64,000 bases of DNA from Bacteroides sp. M10 (GCF_014334015.1 NZ_CP060488.1:6158501-6222500); one strand, 5' to 3'. Shown: positions 26,262-37,656, counted from the stretch's first letter. Program-made: numbers and translations. Notes: generated by a model from the letters alone, not told the origin.

Positions 26262-27461
26262 ATGGCAAAGGATAGACTCATTACTCCCAGTTATTGTTTC
26301 ATCTTGGCAGCCAACTTCCTGCTATACTTCGGTTTCTGGTTGCTGATTCCTGTTTTGCCGTTCTATTTATCCGAATTCTTCCAGGCTGGAAATTCCACTA
26401 TCGGCATTGTCCTCTCCTGCTACACGGTGGCAGCTCTCTGTATCCGTCCATTTTCCGGTTATCTGCTCGACACGTTTGCCCGGAAACCTCTTTATCTGTT
26501 TGCTTACTTTATCTTTATGATGATGTTCGGCGGATATTTAATTGCCGGTTCCCTTACCTTATTTATTATATTCCGAATCATTCATGGCGTCTCTTTCGGA
26601 ATGGTCACCGTAGGCGGAAACACGGTAGTAATAGACATTATGCCCTCTTCCCGGCGAGGGGAAGGCTTAGGTTATTACGGGCTTACCAACAACACAGCCA
26701 TGTCCATCGGACCGATGTTCGGACTGTTTCTGCATGATGCGGGAGTTTCTTTTGCTACGATATTCTGCTATGCATTCGGTTCCTGTATTTTAGGTTTTCT
26801 ATGCGCAAGTCTGGTTAAAACGCCCTACAAGCCTCCTGTGAAACGGGAGCCGATCTCGCTCGACCGCTTTATCCTGATGAAAGGACTGCCTGCCGGACTT
26901 AGTCTGCTGCTGCTTTCCATCCCTTACGGAATGACAACCAATTATGTTGCCATGTACGCCCGCCAAATAGGATTGAACACACAAACCGGATTCTTCTTCA
27001 CCTTTATGGCAGTCGGTATGGCCATTTCGCGTATCTTTTCAGGAAAACTGGTGGATCGCGGAAAAATAACGCAAGTAATAGCCGCCGGATTATACCTGGT
27101 TGTTTTCAGTTTCTTCCTGCTTTCAACTTGTGTATATGTGATTCAATGGAATGATACAGCCTGTACCTTGCTGTTTTTTGGCATTGCATTATTAATGGGT
27201 GTCGGGTTTGGAATTATGTTTCCGGCATTTAACACGCTGTTTGTCAACCTCGCCCCCAACAGTCAGCGGGGAACAGCGACTTCCACCTACCTCACTTCCT
27301 GGGATGTAGGAATCGGTATCGGTATGCTGACGGGAGGATATATTGCAGAAATAAGTACATTTGATAAGGCTTATCTTTTCGGAGCCTGCCTGACGGTAGT
27401 TTCCGCTCTCTATTTCAGACTAAAAGTGACGCCTCATTACCATAAAAACAAGCTACGATGA
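26262..27461 (+). CDS. Major facilitator superfamily transporter
   Basis: 399 residues from the ATG at 26262 (MAKDRLITPSYC), preferred over an ATG at 26166 that lies inside the hairpin region. Twelve hydrophobic segments are evident, with an early PVLPFYLSEFF after helix 1 and the loop 2-3 motif around DTFARKP. It resembles multidrug/sugar-efflux type MFS permeases (TM12, no fused domain). Substrate cannot be inferred. It overlaps nth by 4 nt (ATGA). Confidence 0.88.
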   Translation: MAKDRLITPSYCFILAANFLLYFGFWLLIPVLPFYLSEFFQAGNSTIGIVLSCYTVAALCIRPFSGYLLDTFARKPLYLFAYFIFMMMFGGYLIAGSLTLFIIFRIIHGVSFGMVTVGGNTVVIDIMPSSRRGEGLGYYGLTNNTAMSIGPMFGLFLHDAGVSFATIFCYAFGSCILGFLCASLVKTPYKPPVKREPISLDRFILMKGLPAGLSLLLLSIPYGMTTNYVAMYARQIGLNTQTGFFFTFMAVGMAISRIFSGKLVDRGKITQVIAAGLYLVVFSFFLLSTCVYVIQWNDTACTLLFFGIALLMGVGFGIMFPAFNTLFVNLAPNSQRGTATSTYLTSWDVGIGIGMLTGGYIAEISTFDKAYLFGACLTVVSALYFRLKVTPHYHKNKLR

Positions 27462-28135
27462 GAAAGAAAGAACGTTATGAGAAAGTAATCGCCTGGTTTC
27501 AGGACAACATACCTGTAGCCGAAACCGAACTGCATTACAACAATCCGTATGAGTTGCTGATCGCTGTTATTCTTTCTGCACAATGTACGGACAAACGGGT
27601 GAATATCATCACTCCTCCTTTGTATAAAGATTTTCCGACTCCGGAAGCACTGGCTGCCACTACGCCGGAAGTGATTTTCGAATATATACGAAGCGTGTCT
27701 TATCCCAACAACAAAGCCAAACATCTGGTCGGTATGGCAAAGATGCTGGTGAATGACTTCAATAGCGAGGTGCCGGATAATCTGGAAGATCTGATAAAGT
27801 TGCCCGGTGTAGGAAGAAAGACTGCCAATGTGATTCAGTCGGTTGTATTCAACAAAGCGGCAATGGCGGTAGATACACACGTGTTCCGTGTCAGCCACCG
27901 TATCGGACTGGTGCCGGACAGTTGCACCACCCCGTTCAGCGTGGAAAAAGAACTGGTGAAGAATATTCCGGAAAAGCTCATACCGATTGCCCATCACTGG
28001 CTCATCCTGCACGGCCGTTACGTTTGTCAGGCACGTACTCCCAAATGTGACACCTGTGGTTTGCAAATGATGTGCAAATATTTCTGTAACACCTATAAAG
28101 TTACAAAAGAGGAACCAAAAGCCAAGAATAAATAA
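27458..28135 (+). CDS. nth: Endonuclease III (DNA glycosylase / AP lyase)
   Basis: 225 residues. It removes oxidised pyrimidines in base excision repair. The helix-hairpin-helix LPGVGRKTANVI contains the catalytic Lys, followed by the catalytic Asp in VDTHVFRV. The [4Fe-4S] ligands follow the C-X6-C-X2-C-X5-C pattern near the end (CQARTPKCDTCGLQMMC). Translationally coupled to the MFS gene by a 4-nt overlap. Confidence 0.97.
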   Translation: MRKKERYEKVIAWFQDNIPVAETELHYNNPYELLIAVILSAQCTDKRVNIITPPLYKDFPTPEALAATTPEVIFEYIRSVSYPNNKAKHLVGMAKMLVNDFNSEVPDNLEDLIKLPGVGRKTANVIQSVVFNKAAMAVDTHVFRVSHRIGLVPDSCTTPFSVEKELVKNIPEKLIPIAHHWLILHGRYVCQARTPKCDTCGLQMMCKYFCNTYKVTKEEPKAKNK

Positions 28136-28166
28136 CGATTTAATAGCAAAGAACCGAAATAAATAG

Positions 28167-28174
28167 TAACTTTG
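28167..28174 (+). promoter_or_regulatory. -7 promoter element for pgk
   Basis: TAACTTTG fits TAnnTTTG, 55 bp before the pgk start. Confidence 0.65.
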
Positions 28175-28228
28175 CGGTCGTTCTAAAAGAAGAATTTTAA
28201 AAACACTTTTAAATAAAAATAGAGTATT

Positions 28229-29488
28229 ATGCAGACAATTGACAAATTCAATTTTGCCGGTAAAAAGGCATTTGTTCGCGTGGACTTCAATGTACCCCTG
28301 GACGAAAACTTCAACATTACAGATGACACTCGTATGCGTGCAGCTCTTCCTACTTTGAAGAAGATTCTGGCAGACGGCGGAAGCATCATCATTGGCTCTC
28401 ACCTGGGCCGTCCGAAAGGCGTTGCCGATAAATTCTCTTTGAAACATATCATCAAGCATCTGTCTGAATTGCTGGGCGTTGAAGTTCAGTTCGCTAACGA
28501 CTGCATGGGCGAAGAAGCTGCTGTAAAAGCTGCTGCTCTGCAACCGGGAGAAGTGCTGTTGCTCGAAAACCTTCGTTTCTACGCTGAAGAAGAAGGCAAA
28601 CCAAGAGGTTTGGCAGAAGATGCAACTGACGAAGAAAAAGCTGCTGCTAAGAAAGCAGTAAAAGAAAGCCAGAAAGAATTTACCAAGAAATTGGCTTCTT
28701 ACGCTGACTGCTACGTAAACGACGCATTCGGTACTGCTCACCGTGCACACGCTTCTACAGCATTGATCGCTAAATATTTCGATGTAAACAACAAGATGTT
28801 CGGTTACTTGATGGAAAAAGAAGTGAAAGCTGTTGATAAAGTATTGAACGATATCAAACGTCCGTTCACTGCTATCATGGGCGGTTCTAAAGTTTCTTCT
28901 AAAATCGAAATCATCGAGAACCTGTTGAGCAAGGTGGACAACCTTATCATCGCCGGTGGTATGACTTATACATTTACTAAAGCAATGGGTGGTAAAATCG
29001 GTATCTCTATCTGTGAGGACGACAAACTTGACCTGGCTTTGGATTTGATTAAGAAAGCAAAAGAAAAAGGTGTAAATCTGGTATTGGCTGTTGACGCTAA
29101 GATTGCTGACGCATTCTCTAACGATGCAAATACTAAATTCTGTGCTGTTGACGAAATTCCTGACGGATGGGAAGGTCTTGACATCGGTCCTAAGACTGAA
29201 GAAATCTTCGCTAACGTTATCAAAGAATCTAAGACTATTCTTTGGAACGGTCCTACAGGTGTATTCGAATTTGATAACTTCACTCACGGCTCACGTGCAG
29301 TAGGTGAAGCAATCGTTGAAGCAACTAAGAACGGCGCATTCTCACTCGTAGGTGGTGGCGACTCTGTAGCTTGTGTTAACAAGTTCGGTTTGGCTAACGG
29401 TGTGTCTTATGTTTCAACTGGTGGTGGCGCATTGCTCGAAGCAATCGAAGGAAAAGTTCTTCCGGGTATCGCTGCTATTCAAGAATAA
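28229..29488 (+). CDS. pgk: Phosphoglycerate kinase
   Basis: 419 residues. Glycolytic enzyme making ATP from 1,3-bisphosphoglycerate. Substrate-binding motifs RVDFNVPLD and GSHLGRPKG, the hinge region and nucleotide-binding [13 protein letters not shown] are all present. Codon use is strongly biased (CTG/GCT/AAA, GGT-rich), consistent with high expression. Single gene with its own promoter and terminator-like end. Confidence 0.98.
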   Translation: MQTIDKFNFAGKKAFVRVDFNVPLDENFNITDDTRMRAALPTLKKILADGGSIIIGSHLGRPKGVADKFSLKHIIKHLSELLGVEVQFANDCMGEEAAVKAAALQPGEVLLLENLRFYAEEEGKPRGLAEDATDEEKAAAKKAVKESQKEFTKKLASYADCYVNDAFGTAHRAHASTALIAKYFDVNNKMFGYLMEKEVKAVDKVLNDIKRPFTAIMGGSKVSSKIEIIENLLSKVDNLIIAGGMTYTFTKAMGGKIGISICEDDKLDLALDLIKKAKEKGVNLVLAVDAKIADAFSNDANTKFCAVDEIPDGWEGLDIGPKTEEIFANVIKESKTILWNGPTGVFEFDNFTHGSRAVGEAIVEATKNGAFSLVGGGDSVACVNKFGLANGVSYVSTGGGALLEAIEGKVLPGIAAIQE

Positions 29489-29522
29489 GATAATTGTTAA
29501 TTTTTACATAGTTAATGTTGAC

Positions 29523-29589
29523 AGGGCAGTTCTTTGTGAAAAGAGTTGCCCTTATTTATAAAAACAGAGTTCCTCTTATTTATAAAAAC
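29523..29589 (+). terminator. Terminator after pgk followed by a 24-bp direct repeat
   Basis: AGGGCAGTTCTTT (29523 on) pairs imperfectly with AGAGTTGCCCT (to 29552), followed by TATTTATA. CTTATTTATAAAAAC then occurs twice at 29551 and 29575, a 24-bp period, reaching to just before the next start codon. Confidence 0.55.
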
Positions 29590-29594
29590 GAGGT

Positions 29595-30563
29595 ATGAAA
29601 AGACCGGTACTATTCTTTTGGTTCATCCTTTTCTTCCTTTACTCTTGTCAGAGTAAGAAAGGAGACAGCTCTTTTTTACCTCTAACCGAACTGCAACCAC
29701 TTACCCTGGGCATGATGCCTACATTGGACGGACTTCCTTTTCATATAGCCAAAACGCAAGGCATTTACGACTCATTAGGACTGGATTTGACCATTCTTTC
29801 ATTCAACTCTGCCAACGACCGGGACGCTGCTTTCCAAACCCGAAAAATGGATGGCATGATTACTGACTATCCCAGTGCGGTAGTATTACAAGCTATTCAT
29901 CATACTGATTTAGGATTCATCCTGAAGAATGATGGTTATTTCTGCTTCATTGTCTCCAAAGAAAGTAATATCAACCAACAGGAACAGCTCAAGGAAAAGA
30001 ATATCGCGGTGTCGCGCAACACGGTTATCGAATATGCCACCGACCAGCTATTAAGCAAAGCCGGAATCAAACATGCGGAAATAAATATGCCGGAAATCGG
30101 CCAGCTTCCTCTCCGCCTGCAAATGTTGCAGTACAATCAGATTGACGCCTCTTTCCTACCCGATCCTGCCGCATCCATCGCCATGAACAGTAAACATCGT
30201 TCATTGGTAAGTACGCAAGAGATGGGCATTGATTTCACCGCTACCGCTTTTTCACGAAAAGCGCTCAACGAGAAGAGAGAAGAAATCGAGCTACTCATCA
30301 CAGGATATAACTTGGGGGTAGATTATATAAAAATGCACCCGCAGAAAGAATGGGAGCAAGTGCTGATAGAGATAGGTGTACCCGAAAATCTGACAGGACT
30401 CGTTGCCCTCCCCGGTTATCAAAAAGCAAAACGCCCCTCCGCTGAAGCGATAGACAAGGCTATACACTGGTTGAAAGAAAACCACCGAATACCTCAAACC
30501 TACTCTGAAAAGAATCTGATCGACACTACGTTTATCCCCACAGTATCAACCATAATCAAATAA
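29595..30563 (+). CDS. ABC-type substrate-binding lipoprotein (NMT1/ThiY-like)
   Basis: 322 residues, lipoprotein Cys18 (FFLYSCQSKK). The pattern LTLGMMPTLDGLPFHIAKTQG and GMITDYPSAVVL is that of the NMT1/SsuA/ThiY periplasmic-binding fold used for thiamine precursors, sulfonates, nitrate or similar small anions. Basic residues after the Cys suggest retention on the periplasmic side. No permease or ATPase gene lies beside it. A porin gene starts 10 bp downstream, making a two-gene unit. Ligand unknown. Confidence 0.85.
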   Translation: MKRPVLFFWFILFFLYSCQSKKGDSSFLPLTELQPLTLGMMPTLDGLPFHIAKTQGIYDSLGLDLTILSFNSANDRDAAFQTRKMDGMITDYPSAVVLQAIHHTDLGFILKNDGYFCFIVSKESNINQQEQLKEKNIAVSRNTVIEYATDQLLSKAGIKHAEINMPEIGQLPLRLQMLQYNQIDASFLPDPAASIAMNSKHRSLVSTQEMGIDFTATAFSRKALNEKREEIELLITGYNLGVDYIKMHPQKEWEQVLIEIGVPENLTGLVALPGYQKAKRPSAEAIDKAIHWLKENHRIPQTYSEKNLIDTTFIPTVSTIIK

Positions 30564-30573
30564 CAACTGACTC

Positions 30574-31617
30574 ATGCGAAAAACACTACTCAAACTCTTC
30601 ACTTTTGTATTATGTATAACAGGTATACAAAATGCCCTTCTTGCACAAGAACAAACACCACTAAATCAGGTTGTCAACACACTGAAAGAACGGATTAGTC
30701 TCTCCGGATATGCACAGCTGGGATATACATACGACGATGCAGCGAATCCCGACAATACATTCGACATCAAACGAATTATTTTCATGGCACATGGAAAGAT
30801 CACCAAACGATGGACTTGCGACTTTATGTATGACTTCTACAATGGTGGTATGCTACTCGAAGTATATACCGATTATCAGTTTCTTCCCGGACTTACGGCA
30901 CGTATCGGTGAATTCAAAGTTCCTTATACCATAGAAAACGAATTGTCTCCTACTACAGTAGAACTTATCAATTGCTATTCACAGTCTGTCTGCTATCTGG
31001 CAGGAGTAAGCGGTAGCGATAAGTGTTACGGAATGACTTCCGGACGGGATATCGGCATGATGCTTCATGGGAAAGTCTTTCGCGACTTCCTGCAATATAA
31101 AGTGGCCGTAATGAACGGGCAGGGATTGAATACCAAAGACAAAAACAGCCAGAAAGATGTGGTCGGCAATTTAATGGTTTATCCTCTGAAATGGTTATCC
31201 GTAGGTGGTTCGTTCATCCGCGGAACAGGGCACGCCATAGCCGATTCGGAATATACCGGAATCAAAGCGGGAGAAAACTACGCCAAGAAACGTTGGAGTG
31301 CAGGAGGTGTTGTCACTACTCCCACTTTTAATCTGCGTACGGAATATCTTGGCGGAAAAGACCGAAGTGTGAAAAGTGAAGGTTTCTATGCAACAGGAAG
31401 CGTACGCTTTGCACGAAATTTCGATTTCATCGCTTCGTACGATTATTTCAACCCGAACAAGAGTGCAGATTTCAAACAAAATAACTATATTGCAGGCGTA
31501 CAATACTGGTTTTATCCCAGATGTCGATTGCAGGCACAATATACCTTTTGTGATAAAAAAGGAGACGGACAGAAAGATTCCAATCTGATACAGGCACAGG
31601 TGCAGGTGAGGTTCTAA
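30574..31617 (+). CDS. OprO/OprP-like outer-membrane porin
   Basis: 347 residues with signal peptide (ALLAQEQ). The sequence from about 45 onward (ISLSGYAQLGYTYDD, RIGEFKVPYTIENELS) is typical of the phosphate-selective porin O/P family, and it ends in a Phe-terminated beta strand (AQVQVRF) expected for BAM recognition. It probably admits the solute captured by the binding lipoprotein encoded just upstream. Confidence 0.87.
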   Translation: MRKTLLKLFTFVLCITGIQNALLAQEQTPLNQVVNTLKERISLSGYAQLGYTYDDAANPDNTFDIKRIIFMAHGKITKRWTCDFMYDFYNGGMLLEVYTDYQFLPGLTARIGEFKVPYTIENELSPTTVELINCYSQSVCYLAGVSGSDKCYGMTSGRDIGMMLHGKVFRDFLQYKVAVMNGQGLNTKDKNSQKDVVGNLMVYPLKWLSVGGSFIRGTGHAIADSEYTGIKAGENYAKKRWSAGGVVTTPTFNLRTEYLGGKDRSVKSEGFYATGSVRFARNFDFIASYDYFNPNKSADFKQNNYIAGVQYWFYPRCRLQAQYTFCDKKGDGQKDSNLIQAQVQVRF

Positions 31618-31620
31618 CTC

Positions 31621-31728
31621 AAGTATTAAGTGTCAAGTATTAAGTATTAATGCGTAATAGTTGAGAACAGACTATCATTCATTCCCATAGGATTATGAAT
31701 GAAATTATAAATAAGGAATATATTCCTT
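31621..31728. repeat. Direct repeats and dyads before the DUF418 gene
   Basis: AAGTATTAA occurs three times in 31621-31650. TTCATTC/GAATGAA form a hairpin (31678-31703), and AAGGAATATATTCCTT (31713-31728) is a perfect 16-bp palindrome 44 bp before the gene, a good operator candidate. Confidence 0.5.
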
Positions 31729-31772
31729 TTGGAACAAATATTAATCTTATTAATAACAGTAACTAAAAAAAC

Positions 31773-32957
31773 ATGGAAAGTAAAATCGCCGAAACCAACG
31801 CCCGAATAGACGTGGCCGACGTATTAAGAGGATTGGCAGTAATGGGAATCATCCTCTTGCACAGCATTGAACACTTTAATTTCTATTCTTTCCCGGAAGA
31901 AGTCCCTTTTGAATGGATGAAATTTACCGATCAGGCAATCTGGAGAGGATTATTCTTCACTTTCAGTAATAAAGCATACGCTGTATTTGCTTTGCTCTTC
32001 GGTTTCAGTTTCTATATTCAGGACAATAACCAACAACGGAGAGGGAAAGATTTCCGCCTGCGTTTTTTATGGAGATTATTCATCCTATTCATTATAGGAC
32101 AATTCAATGCCGCTTTCTTTACCGGCGAAATATTAACCATGTATGCGATTTTAGGAATTATCCTGCCGATATTCTGCCGGATGAGTGACCGTACGGTTGC
32201 CATCTTTGCTACTTTATTAATCCTTCAACCTATCGATTGGGCAAAATTGATCTATGCCTTGTGCAATCCTGACTATGTGGCAGGTAAAAGTTTGGCAGGT
32301 TATTATTTCAGCATCGCTTTCGACGTACAAAAGCATGGCAACTTCCTTGAAACAGTCCGCATGAATATGTGGGAAGGGCAAATGGCTAACATGACTTGGG
32401 CATTGGAACATGGACGTATCTTACAAACACCGGGATTATTCCTATTCGGAATGCTGGTTGGCCGCCGCAAATATTTCCTGTATAGTGAACAGAACGAACG
32501 CTTGTGGTTAAAAGCATTAGCAATTTCGCTTCTCTGCTTCTTCCCCATCTACGGATTAAATAATATGTTGCCGGAATTCATCGAACGGAGTGCCGTCCTT
32601 GTTCCTCTACAATTGATATTAAGTTCATTCAGCAGCCTTAGTTTCATGGTATTACTGGTGACAGGATTACTGTTGACTTTCTACCGTGTGAAAGACCGTA
32701 GTTTCTTTATGCGTTTCACATCTTATGGTAAAATGAGTTTAACGAACTATCTCGGGCAATCCATTTTCGGTTCTCTTTTGTTCTATCATTGGGGATTCGA
32801 ATTGGGACGATATTTAGGAATCACATATAGCTTCCTTTTTGGCATCCTTTTTGTTCTATTACAAATGGTATTCTGTTCGTGGTGGCTGCGGCACCATAAA
32901 CATGGTCCTTTTGAGGGTCTCTGGAAACGCTTGACCTGGATTGGAAAAAATAAATAA
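31773..32957 (+). CDS. DUF418 family membrane protein
   Basis: 394 residues with about ten predicted membrane helices. It starts with RIDVADVLRGLAVMGIILLH, the signature of the DUF1624/DUF418 acyltransferase-like membrane proteins, and ends with the DUF418 portion (MSLTNYLGQSIFGSLLFYHWG). Members are thought to be transmembrane acyl-transfer proteins, but no substrate is established. The next gene starts 8 bp downstream, suggesting co-transcription. Confidence 0.88.
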   Translation: MESKIAETNARIDVADVLRGLAVMGIILLHSIEHFNFYSFPEEVPFEWMKFTDQAIWRGLFFTFSNKAYAVFALLFGFSFYIQDNNQQRRGKDFRLRFLWRLFILFIIGQFNAAFFTGEILTMYAILGIILPIFCRMSDRTVAIFATLLILQPIDWAKLIYALCNPDYVAGKSLAGYYFSIAFDVQKHGNFLETVRMNMWEGQMANMTWALEHGRILQTPGLFLFGMLVGRRKYFLYSEQNERLWLKALAISLLCFFPIYGLNNMLPEFIERSAVLVPLQLILSSFSSLSFMVLLVTGLLLTFYRVKDRSFFMRFTSYGKMSLTNYLGQSIFGSLLFYHWGFELGRYLGITYSFLFGILFVLLQMVFCSWWLRHHKHGPFEGLWKRLTWIGKNK

Positions 32958-32964
32958 TTAGATA

Positions 32965-35172
32965 ATGATGAACGAAAAAACGATTAATGAACAATACGCA
33001 TATATACGTGCCTTACTTGAAGAGAAAAGACTCAAGGAAGCTCTGATGCAGTTGGAATCTCTGCTGTGGCAGTGTCCTGACTGGGATCTACGCACTCGCC
33101 TGGAACAATTGCAGACTTCCTACAAATATATGCTGGAATACATGAAACAGGGAGCAAATGACCCTGAACGGTGGAATCTGTATCAGAAAATGGTATCAGA
33201 CACGTGGGGAATTGCCGACCAATCACGTTTGCTCATATTGGATAACGCTTCATCAAGATACTATCATGAAGTACGACGTACTCCCAAATCGCCAGATTTG
33301 TCAAACTATGGTCTTAAAACCATATTACACATACTGGAGTCTTTTAATGACGACTTGGCAGTCAGCGGATTACTGTCTGACGAAAAGATGGATGAAGTAT
33401 TAAAGCGGCATGAGGACACGCTCAAGTTTATGTTTATCAGAACATGGACAAACAGCGCATGGACTCCCGAAGACGAGGAAGATGCAAAAGCCATGCTTGC
33501 CTCGGAATTACTTCCGGGAGATGATTTATGTTTGTTTGTCAGTGCCCTCACATTGAGCTTGATGGAATGTTTCGACCTACGAAAAATAATGTGGTTGCTT
33601 GATGCTTACGAGCATCCCAACGTTAACGTCAGTCAACGGGCATTGGTTGGTGCGATGATTATTTTCCACATTTACAGAAGTCGCCTTACTTTCTATCCGG
33701 AACTGATAAAAAGGGTGGATCTCATGGAAGAAATTCCTTCATTCAGAGAAGATGTCGCACGTATTTACCGCCAAATGCTATTATGTCAGGAAACGGAAAA
33801 GATTGATAAAAAGATGAGGGAGGAGATTATTCCCGAAATGCTGAAGAATGTTTCCTCCATGAAAAATATGCGGTTCGGCTTTGAAGAAAGCGATGAAGAG
33901 AACAACGATATGAATCCGGATTGGGAAGATGCATTCGAGAAATCCGGACTGGGGGATAAATTGCGTGAAATGAACGAATTGCAGCTGGAGGGTGCAGATG
34001 TATATATGAGTACTTTTGCGGCTTTGAAGAACTATCCGTTCTTCCGCGAGGTGCATAACTGGTTTTATCCATTCAGCAAGCAACAGTCTAATGTGCTCAA
34101 GGCAATGAAGCAGGCGGGAAATCAGGGAGGCAGTCTACTGGATTTAATTCTTCAATCGGGATTTTTCAGTAACAGTGATAAGTACTCTCTCTTTTTCACA
34201 ATCCATCAATTGCCACAGTCACAACAGGATATGATGTTGAGCCAACTGAATGAACAGCAGGTTGCAGAATTGGCGGAGAAATCGAATGTTGAGACGATGA
34301 AGAAATTCAATGAACGTCCGGGAACGGTCAGCAACCAGTACCTGCACGATTTGTATCGTTTCTTCAAACTTAGTGTGCGCAAGAGTGAATTCAGAGATAT
34401 TTTTAAAGAGAAGCTCGATCTTCATCATGTCCCTGCACTCGACAATATATTGCACTGGGAAGATGTATTGTTCCCCATTGCCGATTTCTACCTGTCAAAG
34501 GAACGTTGGGACGAGGCTATCGAAATTTATGAAGAGTTGGAAACGATTGGCGGATTTGAAGGAGAGAGTGCTGAATATTACCAGAAGTTTGGCTATGCAT
34601 TGCAAAAAAGAAAGAAATATGCAGAAGCTATTCAGGCTTATCTGAAAGCTGATACGCTGAAACCGGATAATATCTGGAACAATCGTCATCTGGCTATTTG
34701 TTATCGGTTGAACAGAAATTACCAGGTAGCAATCACCTATTATAAGAAGGTAGAAGAAGCTGCTCCGGAAGATACCAATGTGACTTTCCATATCGGTAGC
34801 TGTCTGGCTGAATTGGGGCAATATGAAGAAGCACTGAATTATTTCTTCAAACTGGATTTCATCGAGAACAACTGTATTAAGGCATGGCGTGGTATCGGAT
34901 GGTGTTCATTTATCAGCCAGAAACATGAACAGGCGATGAAGTATTATGAAAAAATAATAGAACAGAAGCCTCTGGCTATTGATTATATGAATGCAGGACA
35001 TGTTGCCTGGGTGATGGGAGATATTCAGAAAGCTGCCGTTTTCTATGGAAAAGCCATTACGGCTAGTGGAAACCGGGAACGATTCCTGGAAATGTTCCAT
35101 AAAGATGAAGAAGCTCTTCTCACACAAGGAATTCGGGAAGAAGATATTCCTCTGATGTTGGATTTATTATAG
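32965..35172 (+). CDS. Large tetratricopeptide-repeat protein
   Basis: 735 residues, no signal peptide; start at either of two adjacent Met codons. The N-terminal ~480 residues are helical and unrecognised. Residues about 500-690 contain TPR units (RWDEAIEIYEELETIGG, KYAEAIQAYLKADTLKPDN, NYQVAITYYKKVEEAAPED, QYEEALNYFFKLDFIEN). Probably a cytoplasmic scaffold. Terminated by a strong hairpin 57 bp downstream. Confidence 0.85.
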   Translation: MMNEKTINEQYAYIRALLEEKRLKEALMQLESLLWQCPDWDLRTRLEQLQTSYKYMLEYMKQGANDPERWNLYQKMVSDTWGIADQSRLLILDNASSRYYHEVRRTPKSPDLSNYGLKTILHILESFNDDLAVSGLLSDEKMDEVLKRHEDTLKFMFIRTWTNSAWTPEDEEDAKAMLASELLPGDDLCLFVSALTLSLMECFDLRKIMWLLDAYEHPNVNVSQRALVGAMIIFHIYRSRLTFYPELIKRVDLMEEIPSFREDVARIYRQMLLCQETEKIDKKMREEIIPEMLKNVSSMKNMRFGFEESDEENNDMNPDWEDAFEKSGLGDKLREMNELQLEGADVYMSTFAALKNYPFFREVHNWFYPFSKQQSNVLKAMKQAGNQGGSLLDLILQSGFFSNSDKYSLFFTIHQLPQSQQDMMLSQLNEQQVAELAEKSNVETMKKFNERPGTVSNQYLHDLYRFFKLSVRKSEFRDIFKEKLDLHHVPALDNILHWEDVLFPIADFYLSKERWDEAIEIYEELETIGGFEGESAEYYQKFGYALQKRKKYAEAIQAYLKADTLKPDNIWNNRHLAICYRLNRNYQVAITYYKKVEEAAPEDTNVTFHIGSCLAELGQYEEALNYFFKLDFIENNCIKAWRGIGWCSFISQKHEQAMKYYEKIIEQKPLAIDYMNAGHVAWVMGDIQKAAVFYGKAITASGNRERFLEMFHKDEEALLTQGIREEDIPLMLDLL

Positions 35173-35228
35173 TTTTCCACATCTTTCAGTTTGGGATATT
35201 CAATAAATGTTCCTGCTTAAAAATACAG

Positions 35229-35268
35229 AAAAAGGCTGCCTCATTTTCGATTTTGAGGTAGCCTTTTT
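35229..35268. terminator. Bidirectional terminator between TPR gene and maf
   Basis: 15-bp stem AAAAAGGCTGCCTCA / TGAGGTAGCCTTTTT (one G-U) around a 10-nt loop, with A and T tracts on both sides; serves the convergent transcripts. Confidence 0.85.
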
Positions 35269-35361
35269 GCATTATTGAACTAAGTATATCTTGTGTATTT
35301 CATGTAATCAATAAGTTAATTACACTGATACTGATATATTCAGATATATTCAAGATACTTA

Positions 35362-35943
35362 CTACAGTTTTTTCAACTCTCCGTACAGTTTCTGTATGGG
35401 AAGTCCCATAATATTATAAAAACTACCGGAAATTGATTTAACCCCGATATACCCGATCCATTCCTGGACGCCATAAGCTCCTGCCTTATCCATTGGCTGA
35501 TAACGATCTACGTAATACAGGATTTCATCTTCCGACAAGACATCAAACAATACTTCGGAGGAAGCGGTAAAGCTTTTTTGCCATTCGGTAGTAGTCAGAC
35601 AAACTCCTGTGAAGACCTGATGAGATTTTCCCGAGAGAGCACGAAGCATTTCAACGGCTCCTTCCCTACCCTCCGGTTTTCCAAGTACTTTCCCATCCAG
35701 CCAGACTATGGTATCTGCCGTAATCAATAATTCTCCCGGCTTCATCATGGTACGGTAGGCATCTGCCTTTTCACGGGCAATATATTCAGGTATTTCAGCA
35801 CCCACCAATGTATCCGGGTATGACTCGTCTACATCCGGTAATGTTCTGACTACATAGTCTACTCCCAGTCCCGACATCAGTTCTTTCCGACGGGGAGAAT
35901 TGGAAGCTAATATAATCTGATATTTCTTTAAGTTATCAAGCAT
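35362..35943 (-). CDS. maf: Maf family nucleotide pyrophosphatase
   Basis: 193 residues. House-cleaning NTP pyrophosphatase acting on modified nucleotides. Motifs: ASNSPRRKELM near the N-terminus, ADTIVWLDGKVLGKP, and DKAGAYGVQEWIG followed by GSFYNIMGLP. The order of these motifs and the length fit the dTTP/UTP pyrophosphatase group (YhdE-like). Last gene of a five-gene minus-strand run. Confidence 0.94.
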   Translation of the reverse strand: MLDNLKKYQIILASNSPRRKELMSGLGVDYVVRTLPDVDESYPDTLVGAEIPEYIAREKADAYRTMMKPGELLITADTIVWLDGKVLGKPEGREGAVEMLRALSGKSHQVFTGVCLTTTEWQKSFTASSEVLFDVLSEDEILYYVDRYQPMDKAGAYGVQEWIGYIGVKSISGSFYNIMGLPIQKLYGELKKL

Positions 35944-36014
35944 GGTTTTATTTACGATTTGACGATTTACTATTTACGATTGAAAATACTTTTTATTGAT
36001 GTCACCAGTTGATT

Positions 36015-37311
<1,297 letters not shown>

Positions 37312-37318
37312 TATTCTC

Positions 37319-37654
37319 TTATCGTTTTGCAAACCAGAATAAAACGATTCCGATGATGAGCAGTGTCAATGGCAACAGATATCCGGATAACGAACCCAAT
37401 AAGGACATGACCAAACCGATATTCATCACTAGCCAAAGCCCAAGCAACACAAAACCAATTGATTTATCGCGTTTGAAAATAAGGAAACAGATCGAAGCGT
37501 ACAATAGCATATTGTCCTTATTCATCACCCAGGGTAGCCCAATGGAAGAAAAATGAATCAGCTTATCGATCAGAAAAAGTGCTCCGATTACAATAAAGGT
37601 AACAGCAGTAGCCAGATAGGTATCTTTACTATTATTCGCTTTAGCAGCTCCCAT
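37319..37654 (-). CDS. Small membrane protein, DUF5668/LiaF-TM-like
   Basis: 111 residues with four closely spaced hydrophobic segments (FIVIGALFLIDKL, MLLYASICFLIF, GFVLLGLWLVMNIGLVM, LLPLTLLIIGIVLFWF). The repeated short two-helix pattern resembles the LiaF transmembrane region / DUF5668. Its role is unknown. It lies 2 bp from the nitroreductase gene, so the two are translationally linked. Confidence 0.75.
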   Translation of the reverse strand: MGAAKANNSKDTYLATAVTFIVIGALFLIDKLIHFSSIGLPWVMNKDNMLLYASICFLIFKRDKSIGFVLLGLWLVMNIGLVMSLLGSLSGYLLPLTLLIIGIVLFWFAKR

Positions 37655-37656
37655 GC

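Noticed and set aside
27437..29287. 616-codon open frame antisense to nth and pgk
   Set aside because: Phe/Cys/Ser/His-rich translation without motifs; it mirrors two unmistakable genes with strong codon bias, a usual artefact of biased sense codons.
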